Below are positions 52,727 to 60,765 of a DNA stretch of 64,000 nt, one piece after another. Location: the NCBI RefSeq assembly GCF_900105005.1, contig NZ_LT629748.1, positions 1,984,001-2,048,000 on the forward strand. Direction: 5' to 3'. A program made the position numbers and the translations under genes. The stretch comes from Halopseudomonas litoralis (lineage in GTDB: Bacteria; Pseudomonadota; Gammaproteobacteria; Pseudomonadales; Pseudomonadaceae). Under the pieces are notes generated by a model. It was not told where the DNA came from. It saw nothing but the letters and a program-made list of their open reading frames with translations, and ran no database searches. Positions within the stretch are counted from its first letter, which is position 1. Every line of letters starts with the position of its first letter.

Positions 52727-52960
52727 GACAAACCCCAGAGTCAAGATCGGGCGCTACTTTAACGCTGCCAAGGGGTAAGGTGCCAGTGACATTGGTCGCG
52801 GGGGAGGCTTTTCGGGTGGCGCGTCCTTAGATGGCGAGGTTTATACGCTTGTCTCAGGTCCGCAGGGCGGGGCGTATATGGTCAGCCCCGGCAAATAGTG
52901 AATCCAACTCATCATGTTAATGATAAACTTCGATTTTTCTCATGATAAGGAATAAGGACC

Positions 52961-53881
52961 ATGCTCGAACTCCGCCATTTGCGTACGCTCGCCACGCTTC
53001 GTGAGGCCGGCAGTCTGGTGGAAGCCTCCGAGCGACTGCATTTGACACAGTCGGCGTTATCCCATCAGCTGAAGGATCTTGAGCAGCGGCTCGATACCAG
53101 CCTGTTTGTGCGCAAGACCAAGCCCATACGCTTCACTACTGCAGGCCTGCGATTACTGCGTCTGGCGGATAATCTGTTGCCGCAGGTGCGTCAGGCGGAA
53201 CGGGATCTGCAGCGGCTGTCGGGTGGCCAGGCGGGTCGGTTGCATATGGCGATCGAGTGTCATAGCTGCTTTCAGTGGCTGATGCCGACCATTGATCAAT
53301 TTCGCAATGCCTGGCCGGAGGTGGAGGTGGATTTTGCCTCGGGCTTTTTCTTTGCGCCGCTGCCGGCGTTGGCCCGCGGTGAGCTGGATCTGGTGGTAAC
53401 TTCTGATCCTCAGGATATTGCCGGGATCAGCTATGTGCCCCTGTTCACTTACGAGGCGATGCTTGCCATCGGCAATCAGCACCCGTTGACCGAGCGCAGC
53501 TATGTCGAGCCCCAGGACCTGGCGCGGGAAACGCTGATCTGCTATCCGGTGGAGCGCAACCGTCTGGATATCTTCACCCAGTTTCTGGAGCCGGCTGGGG
53601 TCGAGCCGACCGATGTGCGCAATGCTGAATTAACCATCATGATGATGCAGCTGGTGGCGTCGGGTCGGGGCGTGTGCTGTCTGCCGAACTGGGCGATTAC
53701 CGAATACCTGCAACGCGGCTATGTCAGCGCCCGACCGTTGGGCAGCAAGGGTTTGTTCGGCACGCTGTATGCCGCGGTGCGTGAGGACATGTTGGATATG
53801 TCCTACATGCAGGACTTTCTGCTGACCGCGAAGGATATTTCCTTCGCGACGCTGGAGGGGGTCACGGCCAAAATGACATGA
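52961..53881 (+). CDS. metR: LysR-family methionine regulator MetR
   Basis: 306 residues. The helix-turn-helix is LATLREAGSLVEASERLHLTQSALSHQLKDLE (in parts), which is MetR-like. The effector domain includes HMAIECHSCFQWLMPTIDQF and LDLVVTSDPQDIAGISYVPLF, where homocysteine acts as coinducer in MetR. It activates metE/metH-type genes. Upstream 52745-52960 holds no other gene; a weak TGAA-N5-CTCA site near 52903 could be a MetR box. The last 85 bases of the gene are duplicated at 55477-55561, and a palindrome lies inside the coding end at 53827-53848. Confidence 0.92.
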   Translation: MLELRHLRTLATLREAGSLVEASERLHLTQSALSHQLKDLEQRLDTSLFVRKTKPIRFTTAGLRLLRLADNLLPQVRQAERDLQRLSGGQAGRLHMAIECHSCFQWLMPTIDQFRNAWPEVEVDFASGFFFAPLPALARGELDLVVTSDPQDIAGISYVPLFTYEAMLAIGNQHPLTERSYVEPQDLARETLICYPVERNRLDIFTQFLEPAGVEPTDVRNAELTIMMMQLVASGRGVCCLPNWAITEYLQRGYVSARPLGSKGLFGTLYAAVREDMLDMSYMQDFLLTAKDISFATLEGVTAKMT

Positions 53882-53934
53882 GACTTGTGTGAGGGCAACC
53901 ATGCAGAACATGGGAATCAGCTGCCAGGTTGCGC
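53797..53934 (+). repeat. Duplicated segment, copy A (metR 3' end and trailer)
   Basis: 138 bases covering the last 28 codons of metR and 53 bases past its stop. It recurs at 55477-55611 with few changes (a 3-base deletion and scattered substitutions), in the same orientation. Confidence 0.92.
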
Positions 53935-53959
53935 CCCGCCCCACTGTCATGCGAGTCCA

Positions 53960-54779
53960 GATCGTTCCCACGCTCCTGCGTGGGAATGCATGCCGGGATG
54001 CTCTGCGTCCCGACCCTCACCATTTGTGCAAGCTGCCAGTTCGAACGCTGGAGCGTCCAGGACGCGGTTCCCACGCCGAGCGTGGGAACCATTGTTTGGG
54101 GGCGGGCTCTGCGCCCCGCCCCTCCGCCGTGCAAGCAGCCAGCTCGGAAACGAGACGTTGACTCACAACCCGATCGTTCCCACGCTCCTGCGTGGGAATG
54201 CATGCCGGGATGCTCTGCGTCCCGACCCTCACCATTTGTGCAAGCTGCCAGTTCGAACGCTGGAGCGTCCAGGACGCGGTTACCACGCGGGAGCGTGGGA
54301 ACCATCGTTTGGGGGCGAGCTCTGCGCCCCGCCCTCCGCCGTGCAAGCAGCCAGCTCGGAAACGAGACGTTGACTCACTACCCGATCGTTCCCACGCTCC
54401 TGCGTGGGAACGCATGCCGGGATGCTCTGCGTCCCGACCCTCACCATTTGTGCAAGCTGCCAGTTCGAACGCTGGAGCGTCCAGGACGCGGTTACCACGC
54501 GGGAGCGTGGGAACCATCGTTTATGGAGGGCTCTGCGCCCCGCCCCTCCGCCGTGCAAGCAGCCAGCTCGGAAACGAGACGTTGACTCACTACCCGATCG
54601 TTCCCACGCTCCTGCGTGGGAACGCATGCCGGGATGCTCTGCGTCCCTACCCTCACCATTTGTGCAAGCTGCCAGTTCGAACGCTGGAGCGTCCAGGACG
54701 CGGTTACCACGCGGGAGCGTGGGAACCATCGTTTGGGGGCGGGCTCTGCGTCCCGGTCCCCACCGCTGTGTGAGCTGCA
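53960..54779. repeat. Tandem array of four 212-bp units, each a REP pair
   Basis: Units begin at 53960, 54172, 54384 and 54596 with GATCGTTCCCACGCTCCTGC; the fourth is cut off at about 184 bases. Each unit holds one REP, a spacer (CACCATTTGTGCAAGCTGCC), an inverted REP (TTCGAACGCTGGAGCGTCCA and a GTGGGAACCATCGTTT end), then a second spacer ending GAAACGAGACGTTGACTCA. Units differ at only a few positions, so amplification is recent. It ends directly at the RAYT gene. Long open frames on both strands are by-products of GC-rich repeats. Confidence 0.95.
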
Positions 54780-54780
54780 G

Positions 54781-55320
54781 CTAGTTCTGGATCCAGGGTT
54801 GTAGATCGATTAAGCCCTGTTCTCCTGCATAGTCCCGGGCACTGGAGTAGCGCCAGTGCTCAGGTCGGTCTACATAGCCTCGCTTGACTGGGTTCTGGTG
54901 AATGTACTCGAGCTTTTCCTGCATTACCCGTTCACTGCAGACCAACTCGGCATGCGAGCCTTCCTGCCATAGCTGGTAGACCCGATCCTGTTTGTGAGCC
55001 CGCTTGGCAAAGCGCAGCTGGCGCAGGGTGCCGGAGGAGTTTCTCTTTTCCAGGTAACTGATGATTTGCCGTGCTGTGAAGGATTTGAAGTTGCGGACTG
55101 CCGCGGCCAGGTCTGGCGCCTGGGCAACGTAGTGCAGGTGGTTTTCCAGAATTACGTAGCCATAGAGCCGCAAGCCATGTTGTTCCTGCTGGTAGCGCCA
55201 GCTATCGAGCAGGATATCAACCAATGCCGGTTGAGCGAACAGGGGTAGCCACTCCAGCACTGTGCAGGTGAGAAAGTGTGGTTGGTCTGGTGTCGTGATG
55301 AGGTAACGGTTGCGTCCCAC
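54781..55320 (-). CDS. REP-associated tyrosine transposase (RAYT, TnpA_REP)
   Basis: 179 residues, Y1/HUH-type. It starts YLITTPDQPHFLTCTVL, has YVILENHLHYVAQAPDLAAA (HXH metal motif), KSFTARQIISYL, and the catalytic Tyr in MQEKLEYIHQNPVKRGYV. It ends WRYSSARDYAG, the conserved RAYT tail. RAYTs nick and join REP DNA as single strands and are single-copy domesticated genes linked to spread of REPINs. It lies one base from the REP array, head toward a lone REP at 55444. Frame intact. Confidence 0.92.
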   Translation of the reverse strand: MGRNRYLITTPDQPHFLTCTVLEWLPLFAQPALVDILLDSWRYQQEQHGLRLYGYVILENHLHYVAQAPDLAAAVRNFKSFTARQIISYLEKRNSSGTLRQLRFAKRAHKQDRVYQLWQEGSHAELVCSERVMQEKLEYIHQNPVKRGYVDRPEHWRYSSARDYAGEQGLIDLQPWIQN

Positions 55321-55443
55321 GCTGCTTCCCTGGAGGCCTGATTCTGGTGAGCTACAGCATAGCGGTGAGCTGTGTGTCCGTCGGCAGGACTGGTCGGATC
55401 TGTGACGTGTTGCGCGTTTCTGTGGACGCGGTGCGTGTTTGCC

Positions 55444-55475
55444 GGCTCGGACGCTGGAGCGTCCAGGGCGCGATT
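55444..55475. repeat. REP fragment
   Basis: GGCTCGGACGCTGGAGCGTCCAGG-type half REP followed by GGCGCGATTAT, joining directly to duplicated segment copy B. It flanks the RAYT gene on the side opposite to the array. Confidence 0.75.
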
Positions 55476-55476
55476 A

Positions 55477-55611
55477 TATGTCCTACATGCAGGACTTTTT
55501 GCTGACCGCGAAGGATATTTCCTTCGCGACGCTGGAGGGGGTCACGGCCAAAATGACATGAGACTTGTGTGAGGGCAGCCATGAACATGAGAATCAGCTG
55601 CCAGGTTGCGC
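55477..55611 (+). repeat. Duplicated segment, copy B (orphan metR 3' end)
   Basis: 135 bases matching 53797-53934. It carries the metR tail codons without the rest of the gene, so it is not coding. Array and RAYT lie between the two copies. Confidence 0.92.
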
Positions 55612-55856
55612 TCCGCTTCGCTCTGGGGCGGAGCGGCGGGTTCGGACGCTGCAGCGAGCTTTCCCACAATCGTTTCGGCATGGCACTTTGATATGTAACG
55701 AGACTGAGACTGCAAAACCGTGAATAAGGTCAATATGTCTAACTATTCACCCTTATAGGCGAGTGTCGCCTTCATAAACAGAGTCTAGGGTTTGTCTCGG
55801 ACTGGCTTGATGTCGGTCCGTCTATCCCTATCAAGAAAACAACAAGAGACTTCATT

Positions 55857-56720
55857 ATGAAAGCACCTGTATTCAAACTCACCGGCCTTACTCTGGGCAT
55901 GCTGCTATCTGCTGGCGCCATGGCGGTCAACCCGGGCGATCCCGCCCCAGGTCCAGGCACGGGTACCGGCTTTCCCGGTGTTTCTGATTTCGCCGCTGAT
56001 GGTCCCTATTCGGTAACCAACAGCAACGTCAACAGCACCTGCGCCGTCTATCGTCCCCGCACCTTGGGCGAAGCCGGTGTGCCGCACCCGATCATTCTGT
56101 GGGGTAATGGTACGGGCAGCTCGCCAAGCACCTATCGCGGGCTGTTGGAACACTGGGCCAGCCATGGTTTTGTCGTGGCAGCGGCGCGTACCTCCAACGC
56201 CGGTTCCGGTGAAGAAATGATCGACTGCCTGGATTACCTGGTTGATCAGAATGGACGCAGTACCGGCACTTTCTCCGGCCAACTGAACGTCAACCGTGTT
56301 GCTACCGCGGGTCACTCCCAAGGTGGTGGCGGCAGTATCATGGCCGGTCAGGACAGCCGAGTGACGGTGAGCGCACCCTTCCAGCCCTACACCATCGGCC
56401 TCGGTCATCGCAGCTCTTCGCAAAGCAACCAGAGCGGACCGATGTTCCTGATGACCGGTGGCGGCGATACCATTGCCTCTCCGACGCTGAATGCCCAACC
56501 GGTATACAACCGCGCCAACGTACCGGTGTTCTGGGGTGAGCGGCGGTCGGTCAGCCACTTCGAGCCGGTCGGCAATGCCGGTGAGTATCGCGGTCCGTCC
56601 ACCGCCTGGATGCGCTACCACCTGATGGATGACCAGAGCGCCGAAAGCGTTTTCTATGGCAGCAACTGCGATCTTTGCGGCGACAGAAACTGGGATATCC
56701 AGCGCAAGGGTATCAACTAA
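55857..56720 (+). CDS. Secreted alpha/beta hydrolase (lipase/cutinase/polyester-hydrolase-like)
   Basis: 287 residues with a signal peptide cleaved near SAGAMA (residue 23). Nucleophile Ser-154 in TAGHSQGGGGSI (GXSXG followed by a Gly run, as in bacterial cutinase/PET-hydrolase-type enzymes), Asp-204 in TGGGDTIASP and His-234 in RSVSHFEPVG form a plausible triad. Oxyanion-side text is ILWGNGTGSSPSTYRGL. Cys-62, -124, -271 and -274 could form disulfides, the last pair as CDLC near the C-terminus. It probably hydrolyses ester bonds of an extracellular lipid or polyester; substrate not shown. Monocistronic with its own terminator; a TetR gene follows. Confidence 0.8.
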   Translation: MKAPVFKLTGLTLGMLLSAGAMAVNPGDPAPGPGTGTGFPGVSDFAADGPYSVTNSNVNSTCAVYRPRTLGEAGVPHPIILWGNGTGSSPSTYRGLLEHWASHGFVVAAARTSNAGSGEEMIDCLDYLVDQNGRSTGTFSGQLNVNRVATAGHSQGGGGSIMAGQDSRVTVSAPFQPYTIGLGHRSSSQSNQSGPMFLMTGGGDTIASPTLNAQPVYNRANVPVFWGERRSVSHFEPVGNAGEYRGPSTAWMRYHLMDDQSAESVFYGSNCDLCGDRNWDIQRKGIN

Positions 56721-56743
56721 GAGCGCGGTAAGGCGTTATGCAG

Positions 56744-56775
56744 AGCCAGCCACTTTCGGGTGACTGGCTTTTTTT
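56744..56775 (+). terminator. Intrinsic terminator of the hydrolase gene
   Basis: AGCCAG-C-CAC pairs with GTG-A-CTGGCT (56744-56769, one mismatch) around the loop TTTCGG, followed by seven T. Confidence 0.88.
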
Positions 56776-56893
56776 ATCCCATCTCCAACCCGCTCCGATA
56801 CCGTTTCGCCACATGGCAATTTGTCTCATTGCTCGCTCTGACTGGCTGACCGATCAGTCCGCCACCTCTTTACCATGGACGGGACACTTTATT

Positions 56894-56941
56894 CCTTGGT
56901 ATCATCCCGCCACTATATCTTTCAAAAGTACAATACCAAGG
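56894..56941. promoter_or_regulatory. Inverted half-sites upstream of the TetR gene
   Basis: CCTTGGTAT (56894-56902) and ATACCAAGG (56933-56941) are exact reverse complements separated by 30 bases. The second ends 10 bases before the TetR start. The spacing is too wide for one dimer site but suits two sites or a loop; autoregulation is possible. Confidence 0.4.
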
Positions 56942-56951
56942 CATCAATTCT

Positions 56952-57575
56952 ATGAGCACCCCAGCTACCCCTCTGTCCATGGCTCTGTCACAACGTCAAT
57001 CCGACGAGCGAGCCACTCCCATCAGCGCCTTCCGCATGGCTCGCCGCTGGTGGCTTGAAGGTCGCCGCTTGAATCTGTCTTTGCTTGCCGAAGAACTGGG
57101 CATAGGTCGCGCAACGCTGATGCGCTGGGTCGGTAATAAGGATCTGTTGATGGGCGAGATTCTCTGGTCGTTGTACAAGGGCATTTATGATCAGGCCATC
57201 GAAAAAGCCCGAGCTGATCACCCGGAAAAAGGCATCGACTTTCTGGGTCAGATCTACACCGATGTGAACGTCGCGCTGATCAACGCCAAGCCGATGCATG
57301 ACTTTCTTGCTGCCGAGCCGCAATGGGGCCTGCAACTGCTGACCTCGAATGTCTCCGGCCTGCAGAAACGGTTGATGGATGAATGGCAGGCTCTGTTCGA
57401 AGAGGAGATTCAGGCTGGACGAATCAACCCGGAAATGGATGCCGAAAACCTGGCTTATTTCATTATCCGCATCGGTGAAGGCGCGATTTACTGCGATCTG
57501 ATCTGCGGCCGCACACCCGTTCCGGAACGCGCCGGCCAGGCGTTTCGCCTACTGGTCAACGGCCACTCTCGCTGA
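56952..57575 (+). CDS. TetR-family regulator with QsdR-type C-terminal domain
   Basis: 207 residues. The N-terminal helix-turn-helix is LNLSLLAEELGIGRATLMRWVGNKDLLMGEIL (in parts). The ligand domain has the QsdR-like pattern WGLQLLTSNVSGLQKRLMDEW and YFIIRIGEGAIYCDLICGRTP. QsdR represses a lactonase in Rhodococcus, but most members have unknown ligands. It follows the hydrolase gene and could control it or its neighbours. Inverted half-sites lie upstream. Confidence 0.82.
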   Translation: MSTPATPLSMALSQRQSDERATPISAFRMARRWWLEGRRLNLSLLAEELGIGRATLMRWVGNKDLLMGEILWSLYKGIYDQAIEKARADHPEKGIDFLGQIYTDVNVALINAKPMHDFLAAEPQWGLQLLTSNVSGLQKRLMDEWQALFEEEIQAGRINPEMDAENLAYFIIRIGEGAIYCDLICGRTPVPERAGQAFRLLVNGHSR

Positions 57576-57602
57576 GTTTCCTGAGGGCGGCGCTGCCCTG
57601 CT

Positions 57603-59195
57603 TCAGCGCCGCCGCAATGGCCATTCGATGATGAAGCAGGCTCCACCGAGAGCTTGCGACGCTTCAGCCTGCGCCCTGCCGCCGTGCCAGAACATGATGC
57701 GGCGTACTATCGATAACCCGAGGCCATAGCCACCCGACGAGCGCGTGCGGCTCAGGTCCATGCGCATGAAGGGGGTGAAGATCTTTTCCCGGTAGGCTTC
57801 GGGAATACCTTGGCCGTCATCCTCGATGGATATCCGACACATGCCGTGCTGTATGCGCGTGGTGATTTTCACCTGGCTGCTGGCATGGCGCATGGCATTG
57901 CCGATCAGGTTGGTGATCGCCCGCTGAATGTAGCGCGGCTCGGCATCCACATGCCGCCCCAGCCCCCATGAATTGTCGACATGCTCCAGCTGGATATTGC
58001 TGTCCAGCGGTGCCAGCTCGGCCATGACGTGCTCGACCATCCCTGGAATATTGGTGCCTTTCATGGTGATGGCCGGTGCGCCCTGCTCCAGTCTCGCGTA
58101 GGTCAGGATCTCGTCGACCAGCCGGTCCAGCTCGCTGAGGTCGCCATCCATGCCGTCGACAAAACGTTTGCGGTCTTCGTCGCTGGTGGCGGTTTCGAGC
58201 ATTTCCAGCCCGAACCTCAGCCGCGCTACCGGAGTACGCAATTCATGGGACACCGAGCCGATGGTTTCCCGTTGAATGCGCATGAGGCGCTGCACGTGCC
58301 CGGCCATTTCATTGAAGGCGCGCGCCAGCCGACTCACCGAATCCTGGCTGTCCATGTTCACCCGGAAATCCAGATTGCCGCTGCTGATATGCACCGCGGC
58401 GGCCTCCAGTGTCATCAGACGCTGTTCCAGCTGGCGCACCAATAGATAGATCAGCAGTCCGGTCAGCGTCAGCGCCAACAGCCCCATGATGATCAGCAGT
58501 TCCGGCGGGTAGGCGCTCATCTGGTACAGCGGGCCCAGATGCAGAATCCACTCAGTACCGGGGATTTTCAGATACAGCAGTACCGAATAGCCGTCCGGGC
58601 CGAGCGCCATGACGGTGTCACTTTCATCCAGGCGGCGGATCTGGTCGGCATCCAGATCCGATTCGTGCTGACGGGTCAGCTGCAACGGGTAACCGAAGCC
58701 CTTTTCTCGACGCAGTTCGTGCAAGCGGGCTGGCATATCCGACTCGGGCCGTCGGACCAGCTCGTCGGCAATCAGAAACAGCGTGGCCCGGCCCAGCTGC
58801 TCGGAAATCCGCTGGATAGTCGCCGTCAGGATCGCTTCGTCCTGCATATCCACCAGCGCCAGCGCAAGCACATCCTCACCCGCAGGCTGCACCAGTACCC
58901 GTCCCTTGATCAATTTCGACCAGCTGGACGAGTCCAGATGCAGGGATTCCAGCGGTTGGATAGCCAGCGGCACGCCCATCAGCCGTTGCCAGACATTCAT
59001 CGCCTGGCGCCGCTCGGATGCATCCATAGGTTTCAGGTTGTCGGCCATCAACCGGAAGGTACCGCTGGCGATACGCTCGCGATAATCTTCGGCACGGACA
59101 TCATTGATCAGATGCACACTCAGCAGCGTCACCAGTGACACCGTGACCAGCACCAACAGCATGCCGCCATAGATGCGCAGAAAGATCGAGTTCAC
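57603..59195 (-). CDS. Sensor histidine kinase (RstB-like)
   Basis: 530 residues. Membrane helix 1 at about 8-30, a periplasmic domain of about 200 residues, membrane helix 2 near 232-252, HAMP (RQLEQRLMTLEAAAVHISSG), HisKA with the phosphorylated His in TIGSVSHELRTPVARLRFGL, then HATPase_c with NLIGNAMRHA (N box), IEDDGQGIPEAYREKIF (G1) and SGGYGLGLSIVRRI (G2). It sits at the inner membrane and passes phosphate to the regulator whose gene overlaps it by four bases. Signal unknown. Confidence 0.93.
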   Translation of the reverse strand: MNSIFLRIYGGMLLVLVTVSLVTLLSVHLINDVRAEDYRERIASGTFRLMADNLKPMDASERRQAMNVWQRLMGVPLAIQPLESLHLDSSSWSKLIKGRVLVQPAGEDVLALALVDMQDEAILTATIQRISEQLGRATLFLIADELVRRPESDMPARLHELRREKGFGYPLQLTRQHESDLDADQIRRLDESDTVMALGPDGYSVLLYLKIPGTEWILHLGPLYQMSAYPPELLIIMGLLALTLTGLLIYLLVRQLEQRLMTLEAAAVHISSGNLDFRVNMDSQDSVSRLARAFNEMAGHVQRLMRIQRETIGSVSHELRTPVARLRFGLEMLETATSDEDRKRFVDGMDGDLSELDRLVDEILTYARLEQGAPAITMKGTNIPGMVEHVMAELAPLDSNIQLEHVDNSWGLGRHVDAEPRYIQRAITNLIGNAMRHASSQVKITTRIQHGMCRISIEDDGQGIPEAYREKIFTPFMRMDLSRTRSSGGYGLGLSIVRRIMFWHGGRAQAEASQALGGACFIIEWPLRRR

Positions 59196-59908
59196 GGCAG
59201 GTCCAGTTCGGGGGCGACGAACAGATAGCCTTTGCTGCGCACCGTTTTGATCAGTCGCGGCATGTCGGGATCGTCACCGATCTTCGGGCGGATGCGGGAG
59301 ATGCGGACATCGATGGAGCGGTCCTGACCGTCGTATTCGATGCCTCTGAGCGCAACGAAGGTTTCTTCACGACTGAGAATACGCCCGGCGTTGCTGGCCA
59401 GCAGCCACAACAGGTCGAACTCGGCGCCGGTCAGGTCAATCAATTCATTGGCCAGCCAGGCTTCGCGGCGGGTGTTATCAATGACCAGAGCGCCAAAGCT
59501 CAGACGGGTAACAGGTATCTGCGGCGCCTCCGCCTCGGTGCGCCGCAGCAAGGCACGAATACGCGCCAGCAGCACCTGGGGCCGAACCGGTTTGTTGACG
59601 AAATCATCCGCGCCCAGATCAAGGCCCTTGATATGGTCCTGATCGTCACTGCGAGCGGTCAGCATCAGTATGGGCCGGGCAAAACCGGCGGCACGCAGGC
59701 GGCGGCAAATGGACAGGCCATCTTCGCCTGGCAGCATCAGGTCGAGCACGACCAGCGCCGGCGGATGGGCCAGAATGCTGTCGACGGCCTTGGCGCCATC
59801 TTCGATCAAGTCGATCTGCAGCCCCTGCGACTGTAGAAACTCACCAATCAAGGCGGCCAGTTTCGCGTCATCTTCGACAATGACAATACGTTCTTTTTCT
59901 GCGTGCAT
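59192..59908 (-). CDS. OmpR-family response regulator (RstA-like)
   Basis: 238 residues. Receiver domain: acidic pair in IVIVEDDAKLAAL, phosphoacceptor Asp-56 in ALVVLDLMLPGEDG, Lys in DDFVNKPVRPQVLL. Winged-helix DNA-binding domain: EAWLANELIDLTGAEFDLLW and RSIDVRISRIRPKIGDDP, ending KTVRSKGYLFV. First gene of the two-gene operon with the kinase (overlap ATGA-type). Confidence 0.94.
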   Translation of the reverse strand: MHAEKERIVIVEDDAKLAALIGEFLQSQGLQIDLIEDGAKAVDSILAHPPALVVLDLMLPGEDGLSICRRLRAAGFARPILMLTARSDDQDHIKGLDLGADDFVNKPVRPQVLLARIRALLRRTEAEAPQIPVTRLSFGALVIDNTRREAWLANELIDLTGAEFDLLWLLASNAGRILSREETFVALRGIEYDGQDRSIDVRISRIRPKIGDDPDMPRLIKTVRSKGYLFVAPELDLP

Positions 59909-59961
59909 CCCGCTACCCTTGGGTTACGTCCGGAAGGAGCCGCAGATTGTATCATCGGCAT

Positions 59962-59988
59962 AAAAAAAGGCCGGCTAAATGCCGACCT
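59962..59988 (-). terminator. Intrinsic terminator after csbD
   Basis: Minus strand: AGGTCGGC pairs with GCCGGCCT (59968-59988, one G-U) around loop ATTTA, followed by seven T (59962-59968). It lies 16 bases past the csbD stop. Confidence 0.88.
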
Positions 59989-60004
59989 TTATCTGTGTGA
60001 CGGA

Positions 60005-60184
60005 TCAGGCCTTGTCGATCCCATCCTTCAGAGCGTCTTTGGTCCGCCCCTTCACCTGCTGGGCTTCACCCTTGCGCTCCTGCATTTTGCCTTCGGCCTT
60101 GGTGCTCGGCTTGTCGCTCATCTGCTTACCTTTACCAACGACTTCGTTCACCTTGCCTTTCATCTTGTCTGTGGTGCTGGTCAT
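60005..60184 (-). CDS. CsbD-family small stress protein
   Basis: 59 residues from the ATG at 60184 (AGAGGTT ribosome site). Lys/Gly/Glu-rich, with the CsbD pattern KMKGKVNEVVGKGKQM then AEGKMQERKGEAQQVKGRTK. Members are induced by stress; the biochemical role is unknown. It is 60 bases downstream of usp and followed by a terminator, so the two may share one transcript. Confidence 0.88.
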   Translation of the reverse strand: MTSTTDKMKGKVNEVVGKGKQMSDKPSTKAEGKMQERKGEAQQVKGRTKDALKDGIDKA

Positions 60185-60244
60185 GATCTGAACCTCTTTT
60201 ATGGGTACAGAACAATTGACCGGAGGAAGCGACAGAGGTTGCAA

Positions 60245-60673
60245 TTATTTCACCAGCAGGACTGGTACCGTGACGTCATGCACCACCCGGGTCGCGACTG
60301 ACCCCATGACCAGATTACCCAGGCTGCCCATACCGCGGGTGCCCATCACGACTGTATCGCAGTTGTACTTTTTAACCGCGGCGACAATGGTCGAGACCAC
60401 TTCCCCCACGGCTTGGTGCGCCTCATGGCGAATGGCGGCCGCCTGCAGCATCAGCACCGCCTCGGCATTGACTGCTTCGGCATGCTTGAGCGCGCCCTGG
60501 CGCAGATCTTCCAGCATGGTTGCAGGTACATAGTTGCCGTAGAGGTTGGCTTCGCGCTGCACGTTCAGCACATGTACGAGAATGTCGGGATAGGCCTTGG
60601 AAGCCTCAACCAGATAGTTGACCGCGCGCTTGGCGGAGTCCGACCCGTCAAATGGAACCAGTACGTTTTGCAT
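60245..60673 (-). CDS. Universal stress protein (UspA family, ATP-binding type)
   Basis: 142 residues from the ATG at 60673 (GAGGGAGT ribosome site). Starts MQNVLVPFDGSDSAKRAVNYL, with the ATP-binding signature VVMGTRGMGSLGNLVMGSVA (G2XG9GS/T) and end TVPVLLVK. Such Usp proteins in Pseudomonas support survival without oxygen. The FNR/ANR-type site 64 bases upstream of the start fits this. Confidence 0.93.
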   Translation of the reverse strand: MQNVLVPFDGSDSAKRAVNYLVEASKAYPDILVHVLNVQREANLYGNYVPATMLEDLRQGALKHAEAVNAEAVLMLQAAAIRHEAHQAVGEVVSTIVAAVKKYNCDTVVMGTRGMGSLGNLVMGSVATRVVHDVTVPVLLVK

Positions 60674-60707
60674 AGCTACTCCCTCGTGGTGGTTGTTCTG
60701 TACCCTG

Positions 60708-60750
60708 AGGATAGCTGCTATATGACCGCTACGCATTTGATCTGGGTCAA
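60708..60750 (-). promoter_or_regulatory. ANR/FNR box and -10 element upstream of usp
   Basis: TTGATCTGGGTCAA (60737-60750, plus reading) matches the ANR box TTGAT-N4-RTCAA with one change. Toward usp on the minus strand, TATCCT at 60708-60713 is a -10 candidate 23 bases from the box, close to the class II activation geometry (box centred near -41.5). Confidence 0.7.
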
Positions 60751-60765
60751 GCCCTCGTCAATACA

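Noticed and set aside
52892-52960. A MetR box upstream of metR
   Set aside because: TGAA-N5-CTCA near 52903 has a mismatch in the second half-site and is too weak to list as a feature.
53960-54779. The array as a CRISPR locus
   Set aside because: The period is 212 bp, the whole unit is conserved with no unique spacers, and no cas genes are near.
53885-54804. Several long overlapping frames on both strands (for example 162-218 codons) in the REP array
   Set aside because: They repeat with the 212-bp unit, are Arg/Pro/Cys-rich on both strands, lack ribosome sites and have no domain pattern. They arise from GC-rich palindromes.
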